From positions 1 to 37,735 of the forward strand of contig CACZVC010000002.1 of assembly GCA_902784545.1 (NCBI GenBank): a stretch of DNA of 37,735 nt. The letters are read 5' to 3'. Source of the stretch: an uncultured Ruminococcus sp. Its GTDB lineage: Bacteria > Bacillota > Clostridia > Oscillospirales > CAG-272. A program made the position numbers and the translations under genes. Below the pieces are notes generated by a model that saw only the letters and a list, made by a program, of their open reading frames with translations, searched no databases and was not told the DNA's origin. Below are positions 16,628 through 25,421 of the stretch, piece after piece (within the stretch, counting starts at the first letter, position 1; each line of letters starts with the position of its first letter).

Positions 16628-18271
16628 TTATTCCGCGGTATCCGCCGGAATGAAGAACGCCGGCACCGGCAGATCGTTTGAGTTGTAAAGCTGAGCGTCG
16701 TCTGCGGTCAGATGCGATTTGCACGCGTAGCCCAGGCCGGACGGTCCGGTCTCCGCGGGAACGTAGACCTTTACCGTGTCCTTTGAGATTATCTCCGCCG
16801 AAGCGGGCGTGAGCTTTTTGAGATCAGAACCGACGCCGAAGCCGACGGGTCTGTTCTCTTCTCCTTTTGATACAAGTCCGTCGCCCGTGTTAGCGAATTT
16901 CACCGTATAGTACGTTTCATCTTCCGAAAGCGTTATTTCGACGGGCTCCGGCGCAAGCGCCTGCTCCGCGTCGCCCTTGCCGTAAACGTCGGCGAGCACG
17001 AGCTTTGCCAGCCTGTCCGCAAGCTCCTTTTTGCGCGGAGAATGCATATAGTCGGAGTACGATTCGCCGGGTCCCAGATCGTAGGACGGTATGAGCCTTA
17101 CGCCGTCGAGCTTTTTATACGCTTCGAACTGCTGTGCTCTTATTATGTCCGCTTGCGCGCATTGACCCGATTTAACGGATTTTTCGGAATAATCGCACAG
17201 CTGGATGTTATATATCGGAAAATCAAAGCCCCATTTATAGCGCAGCTCGGTAAACAGCGCGTTTATGTCTCTGCCGTAATTATATGCCGTGGCGGGCAGA
17301 CCGCCCGCTTCGGCTTCGCCCTGGAAAAACACATAGCCTTTTATCTTTATTTTATGGAACGGAGCGGTAAGCGCGTTATAGTGACGGTTTATGCCGACAA
17401 GCCCTCCCGTTCTGTAATTGAACTCCTTCGTCAGCTTTTTCGGCATAAGCTCCGTGAGCAGCGCGCCCGCCGCGGCGACGCATATCACGCCGACGGGAAC
17501 GCCGGTCTCCGCGTTGAGCGTATCAGCCAGAAGATAACCCAGCGCCGAAAAATTGTACGCCTCGGACCTTGTCGCCCTCGCCCATTTCCATGCCGGATTG
17601 ACTATATCCTCCTGCGCGGTCTTTATCTCCTTCTGATGGTCGATGACGTATCTCGCGCTCTGCATCAGAAGGCGTATCGGTCTGTTTTCGTCGAACTGCA
17701 TCTTTCCGTATATGCTCGGAAAGACGTTGAGCGTTATTTCGTTGTTGGACTGACCGCCCATGACCCATACGTCGCCGACGAGAACGTCCTCAAACGTTAC
17801 GGTATTGCCGCAGCTGTCCTCTATCAGCATCGTCTGCGGCTCGGCCGTCGCGGGCTTTGCGCTGAATATCAGCTCCCATTTGCCGTCAACGACCTTTGCG
17901 CGCGCCGCCTCGTCCATAAACGTGCCTCTGATCTGCGCTCCGTCCTTGTTTGAGGTGCCTTTGACTGATATTTCGGCGTCGCGCTGAAGCACCATATGGT
18001 CGGCGTAAACGCGCGGAACGGAAAGCTCCGCGGTCTCGTCCGGCTCGACGATGAATTCGCCGAACGTCTCAGCCTCCGTCTCCGTCTCCGTTTCCGTTTC
18101 GGTCTCTGTCTCGGTTTCGGTCGTAACCTCCGCTGTCGGCTCGTCGGTAACGGTCTGCGCCGCGCCGGTCGTCTTCTCAGACGTCTGAACGGGCTGAGTT
18201 TCGCCCGAACAGCCCGACGCGCACGCCGCCGTAAAGACGAGCGCAAGAAAAACGCATATTATTCTCTTCAT
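16628..18271 (-). CDS. Sialate O-acetylesterase-like lipoprotein (SASA family)
   Basis: A 547-residue lipoprotein: signal peptide with ASGC (Cys21), then a tether containing a nearly pure Thr-Glu dipeptide run (about residues 50-69). The esterase body has DVLVGDVWVMGGQSNNE with the nucleophile Ser175 in GQSN, the GYVFFQGEAEAG block and a C-terminal DYMHSPRKKELADRL segment supplying the Asp/His region. These are the SASA (PF03629) hallmarks. The family removes O-acetyl groups from sialic acids or other sugars in glycans; its anchoring implies action on the cell surface. The ATG at 18271 follows GGAGG. It has its own promoter, although it lies just after the GH36 gene. Confidence 0.88.
   Translation of the reverse strand: MKRIICVFLALVFTAACASGCSGETQPVQTSEKTTGAAQTVTDEPTAEVTTETETETETETETETEAETFGEFIVEPDETAELSVPRVYADHMVLQRDAEISVKGTSNKDGAQIRGTFMDEAARAKVVDGKWELIFSAKPATAEPQTMLIEDSCGNTVTFEDVLVGDVWVMGGQSNNEITLNVFPSIYGKMQFDENRPIRLLMQSARYVIDHQKEIKTAQEDIVNPAWKWARATRSEAYNFSALGYLLADTLNAETGVPVGVICVAAAGALLTELMPKKLTKEFNYRTGGLVGINRHYNALTAPFHKIKIKGYVFFQGEAEAGGLPATAYNYGRDINALFTELRYKWGFDFPIYNIQLCDYSEKSVKSGQCAQADIIRAQQFEAYKKLDGVRLIPSYDLGPGESYSDYMHSPRKKELADRLAKLVLADVYGKGDAEQALAPEPVEITLSEDETYYTVKFANTGDGLVSKGEENRPVGFGVGSDLKKLTPASAEIISKDTVKVYVPAETGPSGLGYACKSHLTADDAQLYNSNDLPVPAFFIPADTAE
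18065..18124. repeat. Tandem hexanucleotide-like Thr-Glu codon run
   Basis: On the minus strand this encodes alternating Thr and Glu codons with minor synonymous changes. Such a run can change in length by replication slippage in multiples of six bases, altering tether length without breaking the frame. Confidence 0.7.
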
Positions 18272-18295
18272 GTTTTCCTCCGTATTGCGGGAATA

Positions 18296-18324
18296 ATTAT
18301 ATCACAACGCCGTTTTTTTGTCAA
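18296..18324 (-). promoter_or_regulatory. Internal sigma-A promoter before the SASA lipoprotein gene
   Basis: On the minus strand: TTGACA (18324-18319), a 17-bp spacer ending TGA and TATAAT (18301-18296). The -35 hexamer contains the TGA stop codon of the upstream GH36 gene (18323-18321). The two lipoprotein genes can thus be transcribed apart from the cytoplasmic enzymes. Confidence 0.8.
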
Positions 18325-20012
18325 TACAGAATTTTGATCCTGATCATACCGCCGCGCGCGACGGGCAGTATAGCGGGGGTGCCGTCGGATACGCCGGTTT
18401 TTGTTTTTTCTCCGTAAATATCGTATATTTCGTATCCGAACCGCCTGCCGCCGGTCGATATAAGGCGATCGCAGTCCGTATTGTTGAATATATCCGCGTC
18501 GCAGTCCGGCGTGAACACGCCGCCGTGATGAATAACCGTTATTTTTTTGCCGTCCTTTTCCGCCGACATTTCCGTATAGTTGAGCTCGGGGTGTCTTGCC
18601 CTGAATCTGCCGTTATACAAAACGTCCTTGTTTTCGAGCCAGTATTTTACAAAGCCGCGTATCACGCGCAGATGCTCCTCCGGCACCTCGGTAAGGCGCA
18701 CGGAGATCTGCGGTACGGAAAACAGGATGTTCAAAAGCTGGCGGCGGCAGTTCAGCGGGTCTTCGTTATGACCCCACAAAAGCATATCGGAATGTATCGC
18801 CGTCGCGCTGTTGACGAGCTTCAACGCCGCCATGCCTATCCTGTTAGTCACCGGATCGGCGGCGCAGTCGCAGACGCGGAGCATATTGCAGTGATTGACC
18901 ATTTCGGCGCCGACGTAATTCTGTCTGAATTCAAACATAAAATCGGGATCGTAAGCCGTCATTTCCGCGTATATCTCGTTCATTAAGATCCTGACAGCCT
19001 CGTCTATGCTTCCGACGTCCGTTTTGTCGTTTGCGGGCGGTATTTCGGACGCTCTTACGTTAAAAGCGTCGATAAAATCGAGTTTCAGACCGTCGACGCC
19101 GTAATCGCGCACAAAACGCTTGTAGGTGTTTATTATGTACTCCCGCGCCTCGGGATATCTGACGTCGAGAACGCCCGCGCCGAACGCCGGATTGTCGTAC
19201 GCCATTATATGCTTCAAACGTTTGTAATCCTCCGTTTCAAAGCCGACGAAAGGCACCGGGAACCACATCAGCATTTTTATGCCGAAGGAATGTACCCTGT
19301 CGCAGAAGGTTTTGAAATCGGGAAATTTGTCCTTTGCGACGGACCAGTCGCCGCATTTTGAATAGTCGCCGGTGTTGTTGCCCTCGAACTGCCAGCCGTC
19401 GTCTAAAATAAAGGTCCTGAAGCCGATCTCAGCCGCTTTTTCAAGCTCCCTTTCAAGCAGATACTGCTCCGGCTCCTGGTGGAAATCGTACCACGAGGAA
19501 TAAAGCGGGAGCGCCGCGTTTTCGGGTATTTTAATAAGCGACGGCAAAAACGAGCGCATCCATACACCCGCCTCGTATACCGTATCGTTCCAGTCGATAC
19601 GTCTTCTGTCGACGCGCAAAAGGACTTTTCCGTCCTTCTGCTGACGGACGGTCTCGTCAAACAGCGTTACGGTCACTATTATCTCGTCGCGCTGATTGAG
19701 GTCGTCCACGCTCATCGTTATTTTTGAGCGTATGACTGAATCCGAAAGCGACACGGTAAGGCTGTTTTTGTCATCCGCGTCTATCGCCGCCATCACCGGA
19801 GCGCCGCACTGATACACCGCCTCGCAGTAGTTGGGGAAAAACCACTGGCGCATACTGTGGTCGCGCCAGCAGAGCGGCGACCACGTTGAAAGCACGCCTT
19901 TCAATTCTTCGCACCATCTGTATTCGCCGGTACAGGGAAGCTCGTATATCTCAACGCCGTCCTCCGATTTTTTTGGGTACAGTTCGATGTTTTTTTCTGC
20001 CGATCTTATCAT
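18321..20012 (-). CDS. GH36-type alpha-galactosidase-like enzyme
   Basis: A 563-residue protein without a signal peptide, so probably cytoplasmic. An N-terminal beta region (1-165) precedes a TIM barrel with LYSSWYDFHQ (170-179), FILDDGWQ (201-208), MLMWFPVPF (247-255) and GVDGLKLDFID (305-315), in which Asp312 matches the GH36 nucleophile (KxD). MLRVCDC (378-384) has Asp382 in the acid/base region. A C-terminal beta domain follows. GH36 enzymes mostly release alpha-galactose or alpha-N-acetylgalactosamine; this shorter, divergent member could use another alpha-linked sugar. The ATG at 20012 lies behind AAAGGCGGG, 12 bp after the PHP gene. Confidence 0.85.
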   Translation of the reverse strand: MIRSAEKNIELYPKKSEDGVEIYELPCTGEYRWCEELKGVLSTWSPLCWRDHSMRQWFFPNYCEAVYQCGAPVMAAIDADDKNSLTVSLSDSVIRSKITMSVDDLNQRDEIIVTVTLFDETVRQQKDGKVLLRVDRRRIDWNDTVYEAGVWMRSFLPSLIKIPENAALPLYSSWYDFHQEPEQYLLERELEKAAEIGFRTFILDDGWQFEGNNTGDYSKCGDWSVAKDKFPDFKTFCDRVHSFGIKMLMWFPVPFVGFETEDYKRLKHIMAYDNPAFGAGVLDVRYPEAREYIINTYKRFVRDYGVDGLKLDFIDAFNVRASEIPPANDKTDVGSIDEAVRILMNEIYAEMTAYDPDFMFEFRQNYVGAEMVNHCNMLRVCDCAADPVTNRIGMAALKLVNSATAIHSDMLLWGHNEDPLNCRRQLLNILFSVPQISVRLTEVPEEHLRVIRGFVKYWLENKDVLYNGRFRARHPELNYTEMSAEKDGKKITVIHHGGVFTPDCDADIFNNTDCDRLISTGGRRFGYEIYDIYGEKTKTGVSDGTPAILPVARGGMIRIKILY

Positions 20013-20024
20013 ATCAACCCGCCT

Positions 20025-21413
20025 TTACAGCTCGAAGAAACGGGACGTCATCTCCGGCACCCCGCCCTTGAGCGACAACAGTATTTTTTCCGCCCCGGGG
20101 TTTCCGTAGGCGTATTCGCGCATATACGTACCCTGAGCGCGGCACAGACGGTCGTGCAGGGGGTACCAGTTTTCCATCAGAAACGACGCGTATTTCACAA
20201 GCCGCAGGCCGCCGACAAGGCGGTATTCCCTGCTTATCGTGTCAACGGCGACGGAAAAGCCTTTTTTGACGGCGTCCTTTATCGCCTCGGTCTTGTTTTC
20301 CTTTGCGAATACAATCGTCGAGGCTATCATACCGTTTCTGTTCCTGTCGGTCGAGCCGTGGCTGTCCGTCGCGCCGACGATAGGGTAATCCATACCCTTA
20401 GCCTTGCGCTCGTAATAAAGTATCGTCTGATAACCGTTCTGCATAAAGTAGTTTTCGCCGCCTAAGACCTCGAACGCGTCGAAGGGCTTATGCTCGTAAA
20501 TATAGTTGACGTAATCCTCGGATATCTGCATCGTCGAGCACATCCAGTACGGGTGTACGAAAATGCCGAGACCGCCGCCCTCCTTTATCTTTTCATATAC
20601 CCATTCCATAACGGCGAAGGATAAACGCTCGGATTCAAGCTCGCGGTCGACTGTCTTCGCCCTCTCGCGTATCATTTCAATAAACGCTTCGCGGCTCATC
20701 GTCGGCGGACATATCCCCCGTCTGCTTCTGGCTTTCGGGTCGTCGTCGCCGGTAAGCTCGCGGTTTTTGTTCGGCGTCAAAAGCGCGTTTATGCTGAATT
20801 CGCCGGCGCAGTTTATGTAATGCACGTCGTTCAGCGGCAGATGTACCTCCTCACCGCAGAGCACGAGCATATCGGTTATCGGGCTTTCGTCGTTTATGTC
20901 GATTCTGAATTTTTCTCTCGCCTGAAGCGACGGATAAAATCTTTCATGGTCGGAGAGTATCGTAAAATCGTAACCCGCCTCGCGGTAGTTCGCTATAACG
21001 GTGAACGGATCCTCGTTTCCGTCGGAGCGGCAGCTGTGAAGATGAAAGTCGCCCCTGTACGGATAAAGCTCTTTCATATCGTCGCCTAACGCGTAAACGC
21101 GGAATTCGCCTAAAAATCTCTCGTTTTCGTTATACGTTATATGTATCTGATAAAGCCCCTCGCGCGGGAAAACGTTTGTTATGCGTAAAACGTTATCGTC
21201 GTCCGCCTTTACTTTGAGCGAGCGCGTACAGCCCGAGCCGGCGAAGCGGCTCTCCTCCGCCACCGCGTTTTCAAGTATGTAAACGCAGTATTCGTGACCC
21301 GCCTCGAGCGTGAGCCTTCCGTTCAGCGCGCGCAGCGAAAGCGTGACCTTTTTCCCCGCAAGAAAGCATATGGGCGTTATTTCGTAATCATAAAGCTCGT
21401 TTCTCATCGGCAT
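20025..21413 (-). CDS. PHP-domain metal-dependent hydrolase in a glycan operon
   Basis: A 462-residue protein. Residues 1-115 form a beta-rich N-terminal domain. The PHP domain follows with GDFHLHSCRSDG (His124 and His126), ILSDHERF (Asp155, His156), GEEVH (187-191), GIFVHPYW (His287) and GATDSHGS (Asp350, His352). This is the full set of metal ligands expected for an active three-metal PHP site. PHP enzymes are mostly phosphoesterases. Here the neighbours are two GH36 enzymes and two esterases, so a sugar phosphate or a phosphorylated glycan are possible substrates; that is inference. The ATG at 21413 follows AGAGGA. It sits 14 bp after the SGNH gene and 12 bp before the GH36 gene. Confidence 0.88.
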   Translation of the reverse strand: MPMRNELYDYEITPICFLAGKKVTLSLRALNGRLTLEAGHEYCVYILENAVAEESRFAGSGCTRSLKVKADDDNVLRITNVFPREGLYQIHITYNENERFLGEFRVYALGDDMKELYPYRGDFHLHSCRSDGNEDPFTVIANYREAGYDFTILSDHERFYPSLQAREKFRIDINDESPITDMLVLCGEEVHLPLNDVHYINCAGEFSINALLTPNKNRELTGDDDPKARSRRGICPPTMSREAFIEMIRERAKTVDRELESERLSFAVMEWVYEKIKEGGGLGIFVHPYWMCSTMQISEDYVNYIYEHKPFDAFEVLGGENYFMQNGYQTILYYERKAKGMDYPIVGATDSHGSTDRNRNGMIASTIVFAKENKTEAIKDAVKKGFSVAVDTISREYRLVGGLRLVKYASFLMENWYPLHDRLCRAQGTYMREYAYGNPGAEKILLSLKGGVPEMTSRFFEL

Positions 21414-21427
21414 CGCGTTTTCCTCTA

Positions 21428-22117
21428 TTACAATCCGCGCATTTTGAGTATGGTGTCGGCGAGCGTTTTCATGCCGTTTTTATCGGGATGTATGCCGTCG
21501 AGCGCGTCGACCTTTATTTCGTTTTTGTTCGCGTCGACAAATATGCAGTTCTTATCCTCCGCCGCGTTCTTTATCGCCTCAACATATTCGTCGAGATGTC
21601 TGCCGCCGAGACAGTACGGAAATTCCCAGTCCGCGGCGCCGCGCAAAACGGAGACCGCGGGCGAAATGCACCATATCTCCGCTTCGGGATAATGCCCCTT
21701 TATCAGATCGAGCATTATACGGTAAGCGCCGGAGAAAGACTCGTTTTCCGGCTGACCTTCCGCCGGGAATATCGGCGTGCCGGACGCCCAGTCGTTTACT
21801 CCCATATATATCATTATGACGTCGGGCTTTATATCGCCGTCGCCCAGAAGCGACATACGCGAATCGAGGCAGGCGAAGCTGCCCGGCGTAAATTCCGCGT
21901 GATAGCTGACCGTGCTGCCCGACCATGAATTGTTTTTGAGCAGTCTGCCGCCCAGGCGCGTTATAATCTGCCCCCACCAGGTGTCGGACATATCCTCGAT
22001 ACCCGCGGCTTTTTTGTTGTTTTCGTCGTAGTAAAGCGCGTATCCCTCGGGGATATATCCGAGAAGCGTGCTTATCGAATCGCCGACGACGGAAAAATAT
22101 TTACCCTTGTAATCCAT
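21428..22117 (-). CDS. SGNH/GDSL hydrolase, likely carbohydrate esterase
   Basis: A 229-residue protein without a signal peptide. The SGNH blocks are all present: VVGDSIS with nucleophile Ser14, block II SWSGS with Gly67, GVND (106-109) with Asn108, and DGIHPD (207-212) with the catalytic Asp207 and His210. Family members remove acetyl or other acyl groups from sugars or lipids; between two GH36 genes a deacetylase acting on imported oligosaccharides is likely. The ATG at 22117 is preceded by AAGGAG, which lies within the last codons of the upstream GH36 gene, with 3 bp between the genes. The two are therefore translationally coupled. Confidence 0.9.
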   Translation of the reverse strand: MDYKGKYFSVVGDSISTLLGYIPEGYALYYDENNKKAAGIEDMSDTWWGQIITRLGGRLLKNNSWSGSTVSYHAEFTPGSFACLDSRMSLLGDGDIKPDVIMIYMGVNDWASGTPIFPAEGQPENESFSGAYRIMLDLIKGHYPEAEIWCISPAVSVLRGAADWEFPYCLGGRHLDEYVEAIKNAAEDKNCIFVDANKNEIKVDALDGIHPDKNGMKTLADTILKMRGL

Positions 22118-22120
22118 ATC

Positions 22121-24139
22121 CTACTCCTTGTTTATATATATAAGTACGCTCGATTTTTTCTCTTTGAGCGTCAGTTTTATACCGTTATCATGATCGTATA
22201 AGCCGGTTTCGCCCGTGTCGGCGTTTTTCAGAACGTATCCGCCGCCGTCGGCAAAAGGCAGCTTTACCGTAAACGTGTCGGACTCCGCATCCTCCATCCT
22301 GAAAGCGAGAAGGATACCCTCGCCCGTTCCGGGGTCGTTGTACGCGAACGCCGTCCAGTGCGACGTATCCGTATGGTGGCGCCACGGCGTTAAAACGTAC
22401 ATATCCTTTGTAAGCAGGCGGCGCACGCTTTTCCATTCTCCGAAATTGCGGCGCATAAGGTCGTAGTCGAGCAGTTCGTTATGCGTGAATTCGCCGCCGT
22501 AGTTGTATATGGGCAGATACGAGGCGCGCGCGACGTAAACGGAGCTTCCGCTGTCCTTTTTATAGTCGAGCTGCGTATCGGATTCCTTCGTCGAGGAGCC
22601 GTGGAACGGTATCCAGCGGCAGAAGGACGAGGTCTGCGACAGTCTCATCGCCGACGTCGTTCTGTCGAAATCCGAGCGCATGAGCGGAAATCCGCGGCGC
22701 ATAGATTCTATATCGTTCCTGCCGCCGCCCGAGGCGCATGAATCGACGAACGTGCATTTGCCGTGCTCGCGGCAATATTCTATTATACCGTCCCACAGGG
22801 CGTAGTGACCGCAGATGCATTTGTTTTCGGTGATGCCGTATCTCGGCACGCCGTATTTTACCGTTTCCGCGTTGTCTTTATACGGCCACGCGAAGCCGGG
22901 GTCGCTGTTGTTGTCCTCGCGGTACATATCGACGCCGTGCTCGCCTAAAAACTTCGTTATCCTTCCGAGCGTCCACGCAAGGCATTCGGGATTTCCGAGA
23001 TCGTTCGTCCTGACGTGACCTTCGCCTATGCTCCACTCCTCTTTATAGCCGAAGTTTCTGCACAGCGCCGGGACGTTTGTTACGCGCTCCGGCTCAAACC
23101 ACGCAAGCACCTTCATACCGAGCCTGTGACACGCCTCGTTCGACTGCAAAAACGAATCGCCCTCCCATTTACTGCGGTCGAGCTCCCACGTTCCGACGGT
23201 CCCCCACCAGTCCGTTTCAACGGTGTTCCCCTCGGGGTCGCAGTACCAGCCCGCGTCGAACCAGCGGAAATCGGGGACCATTTTTTCCGAAACGAGCTTG
23301 TCGAGCGTGCGCTTCCAGGTAAAGCTGCGCTCCGATATACTGCCGTCGGAATTCGGCAGTCCCGTATCGGACATAAAGCCCGCGGTCGAAAACGGCGTAA
23401 GCGGCTCGCCCTTGTCGTTCGCCTTCGGCAGAACGTATTCCATATACCAGCGCCGCCACAGATTTGTCGCGCCGTCATAGTCTCTGCCCTTATAAGGCAG
23501 TAAAACCACCTGCCCCGTGCGTACCTTTTCGCCCGGAAGGAGCGCGGCGTTGAGTGAAACGTCGGTCTTCGCGCGCACGCGCGTCGTTTTGTCCTCCGAC
23601 GAGAACAGCGCCTCCCACGTTCCCGCCCAGCCTATCGCCGCCATCGTGCCGCCGTTTCCGTGGACGAGATCGAAATACGGGAAAACTATGTGCGTCGCCC
23701 TGCCGCCGAGCGACAGGAAATATTTATCCGATTTTGAAAGATCGTGCTCGTACGCGGAATACCAGTTGTCGTGGTCGCCCATACAGCCGCGCAGTACGGG
23801 ATCTTTGCCTTCAAACGTCATATCGAGCGCGTAAACGCCGGAAAGCACGTCCGACGCCTCTTTCCCGTCGTTTTCAAACCATACCGTGTATTCGCACTGA
23901 CCGTACGGCAAAACGATCCTCGCCTCCGCCCGGACCGACATATTCGCGTCAAGGCGCGCGTTTATAATGACGCGCCGTTCGTTTCCGCCGCCCGTCGTCA
24001 TTTTCCGCGCGTTAAGCCCGGAAAAACCGCGGTATTCACGTCCGCCGTATGTGAACGCTGCCGGAAAATTTTCCGGCTGTGACAAAATTTCATTGAATAT
24101 CTTCTCTCCGGCTCTGATGTTGAGGCTGTTTTCCGACAC
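22121..24139 (-). CDS. GH36 alpha-galactosidase-like enzyme, operon head
   Basis: A 672-residue protein starting at a GTG at 24139, 8 bases after AAAGGAG. It has the GH36 plan: N-terminal beta-supersandwich (1-245), TIM barrel and C-terminal beta domain. Barrel motifs are WFDAGWY (293-299), VLAWFEPERV (344-353), VDMYREDNN (403-411) with Asp409 as nucleophile, SCASGGGRND (467-476) and LMRSDFD (486-492) with Asp490 as likely acid/base. There is no signal peptide, so it should act on imported sugars. The first gene of the six-gene carbohydrate block, it has a strong promoter directly upstream. Alpha-galactosidase is the default call, but other alpha-glycosides are possible. Confidence 0.92.
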   Translation of the reverse strand: MSENSLNIRAGEKIFNEILSQPENFPAAFTYGGREYRGFSGLNARKMTTGGGNERRVIINARLDANMSVRAEARIVLPYGQCEYTVWFENDGKEASDVLSGVYALDMTFEGKDPVLRGCMGDHDNWYSAYEHDLSKSDKYFLSLGGRATHIVFPYFDLVHGNGGTMAAIGWAGTWEALFSSEDKTTRVRAKTDVSLNAALLPGEKVRTGQVVLLPYKGRDYDGATNLWRRWYMEYVLPKANDKGEPLTPFSTAGFMSDTGLPNSDGSISERSFTWKRTLDKLVSEKMVPDFRWFDAGWYCDPEGNTVETDWWGTVGTWELDRSKWEGDSFLQSNEACHRLGMKVLAWFEPERVTNVPALCRNFGYKEEWSIGEGHVRTNDLGNPECLAWTLGRITKFLGEHGVDMYREDNNSDPGFAWPYKDNAETVKYGVPRYGITENKCICGHYALWDGIIEYCREHGKCTFVDSCASGGGRNDIESMRRGFPLMRSDFDRTTSAMRLSQTSSFCRWIPFHGSSTKESDTQLDYKKDSGSSVYVARASYLPIYNYGGEFTHNELLDYDLMRRNFGEWKSVRRLLTKDMYVLTPWRHHTDTSHWTAFAYNDPGTGEGILLAFRMEDAESDTFTVKLPFADGGGYVLKNADTGETGLYDHDNGIKLTLKEKKSSVLIYINKE

Positions 24140-24174
24140 GGTCTTATCTCCTTTATTTTATCAGGTATATACAA

Positions 24175-24203
24175 AGTATATCATAACCCTTATATAATGT
24201 CAA
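24175..24203 (-). promoter_or_regulatory. Sigma-A promoter for the GH36-SGNH-PHP-GH36 operon
   Basis: On the minus strand: TTGACA (24203-24198), a 17-bp spacer ending TGA and TATACT (24180-24175). The start codon is 36 bp downstream. Confidence 0.8.
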
Positions 24204-24259
24204 GACGATACGGGCAAAATTATAAAAATAAATATAACACATAATATAATAATTTCCAC

Positions 24260-24288
24260 TTGACAACCGAAAAAATTTAATATATAAT
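24260..24288 (+). promoter_or_regulatory. Sigma-A promoter for the STAS gene
   Basis: TTGACA (24260-24265), a 17-bp spacer and TATAAT (24283-24288), divergent from the GH36 promoter with 56 bp between their -35 hexamers. Confidence 0.8.
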
Positions 24289-24322
24289 TAACTTATAACG
24301 GAACGAAAGGAATTTGGGAAAA

Positions 24323-24619
24323 ATGGTTATCAATAAAAACGCTGAAGGCGCAAGGCTCACGCTTTCTGTCGAGGGACGTCTTGACACCACCACTTCTCCG
24401 CAGCTTGAAACGGAGCTTAAAAACTCGTTGGACGGCGTATCGGAGCTTGTTTTCGATTTTGAAAAGCTCGACTACATATCATCCGCCGGACTGCGCGTGC
24501 TTCTCTCCGCGCAGAAGGTGATGAACAAGCAGGGCGAAATGAAGGTCAAAAACGTAAAACCCGATATAATGGATATCTTTGACATAACCGGATTTGTCGA
24601 TATTCTGAACATCGAATAA
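24323..24619 (+). CDS. STAS-domain anti-anti-sigma factor-like protein
   Basis: A single STAS domain of 98 residues. The ATG at 24323 is 11 bases from AAAGGA; a TTG three codons earlier lies too close to that site. Motifs include VEGRLDTTTSP (16-26), FDFEKLDYISSAGLRVLL (44-61) and a C-terminal FDITGF helix. Ser54 aligns with the Ser of SpoIIAA-type proteins that is phosphorylated by an anti-sigma kinase, so the switch residue is kept. Such proteins release a sigma factor or output partner when dephosphorylated. No kinase or sigma gene is beside it; it is a monocistronic gene with its own promoter and terminator, so the partner is unknown. Confidence 0.9.
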   Translation: MVINKNAEGARLTLSVEGRLDTTTSPQLETELKNSLDGVSELVFDFEKLDYISSAGLRVLLSAQKVMNKQGEMKVKNVKPDIMDIFDITGFVDILNIE

Positions 24620-24634
24620 GAAGCGTAAAAAACG

Positions 24635-24674
24635 TCCCGGCGCGGAAATCGGTTTTCCGCGCCGGGATTTTTTT
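24635..24674 (+). terminator. Rho-independent terminator after the STAS gene
   Basis: A perfect 14-bp GC-rich stem (24635-24648 with 24654-24667; arms start TCCCGGCGCGG) with a 5-base loop, followed by T7. Confidence 0.95.
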
Positions 24675-24731
24675 GTTTGTTTTAAATTAAACGCATAAGT
24701 CTGAAACGTACGTCAGTCAAACTGTTTGACG

Positions 24732-25394
24732 TCAGCTTTGATCTGCCTTCGACCGGTCGGAAGTCAAAAGCGCTATGTAATCTATAAAGAACTCGCCTTC
24801 GCTGCCGTCCGAATAGTCGAGGCGCAGTGATTTGAGAATACCGGTCCAGCCGTTTATTTCAAACGTGTCAATCCGCAAAAGCTCCCATTCGTCGTCTTCG
24901 CCCGCGTTTTCGTAATCAAATCTGAACGAATACGCTTCGGACGGACCGGGGCTGTCGGTCGTGGTTATGAATATCTGACCGCTTTTGGAATTTGTTTTGT
25001 TCTTTACGCGGAGCTCAAGCACTTCGACGTCGTCGCAGTCTATTTCAAACGGCAGCTTTTTCGTCGTTATATGCGGGTCTTCGCCTTTTACGGAAAGACA
25101 AAGAATTCCGTCTTCCCCTTTGACGACGTCCGTCATATTCGTCGGCGTCCAGCCGGGATCGGAGCTGTCGCTGAAATCCCATCTGAATACGTCGAAGTAT
25201 TCCGTCTTATTCTCCTCAGTCGCCGCCTCCGCCGTCGTCGCCTCCGCTCCGGTCGTTACGTCAGCGCCGGTCGTTTCAGCAGGTTTCGCGTCCGTCACGG
25301 TATTCACGGCAGGACCGGCGGCGCATGATACGAGCGTCGCGGCAGCCATGACCGCGGCGATCACGGAAGCTGTAAGTCTGAGTACGTTTTTCAT
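24732..25394 (-). CDS. Secreted lipoprotein with one beta-sandwich (CBM-like) domain
   Basis: A 220-residue lipoprotein with lipobox LVSC (Cys24) and a short Thr/Ala/Glu tether. Residues about 65-210 form one domain: FDVFRWDFSD, LRVKNKT, GQIFITTTDSPGPSE, FDYENAGEDDEWELL and LRLDYSDGSEGEFFIDYIAL. This pattern is typical of galactose-binding-like/CBM-type sandwiches that follow an Asp/Trp-rich edge. No catalytic residues are seen. It is a shorter paralogue of the adjacent gene and lies 27 bp behind it. The ribosome binding site is weak, so translation may depend on coupling. A role in binding extracellular glycan is inference. Confidence 0.8.
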   Translation of the reverse strand: MKNVLRLTASVIAAVMAAATLVSCAAGPAVNTVTDAKPAETTGADVTTGAEATTAEAATEENKTEYFDVFRWDFSDSSDPGWTPTNMTDVVKGEDGILCLSVKGEDPHITTKKLPFEIDCDDVEVLELRVKNKTNSKSGQIFITTTDSPGPSEAYSFRFDYENAGEDDEWELLRIDTFEINGWTGILKSLRLDYSDGSEGEFFIDYIALLTSDRSKADQS

Positions 25395-25421
25395 AATAAT
25401 TCCGGTTAATATATTCCGTTA

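Noticed and set aside
17042-17953. 303-codon plus-strand frame opposite the SASA gene
   Set aside because: Shadow of a well-supported esterase; no start signal.
18065-18124. Short tandem units as a CRISPR or minisatellite array
   Set aside because: They are in frame Thr-Glu codons within a gene, without spacers.
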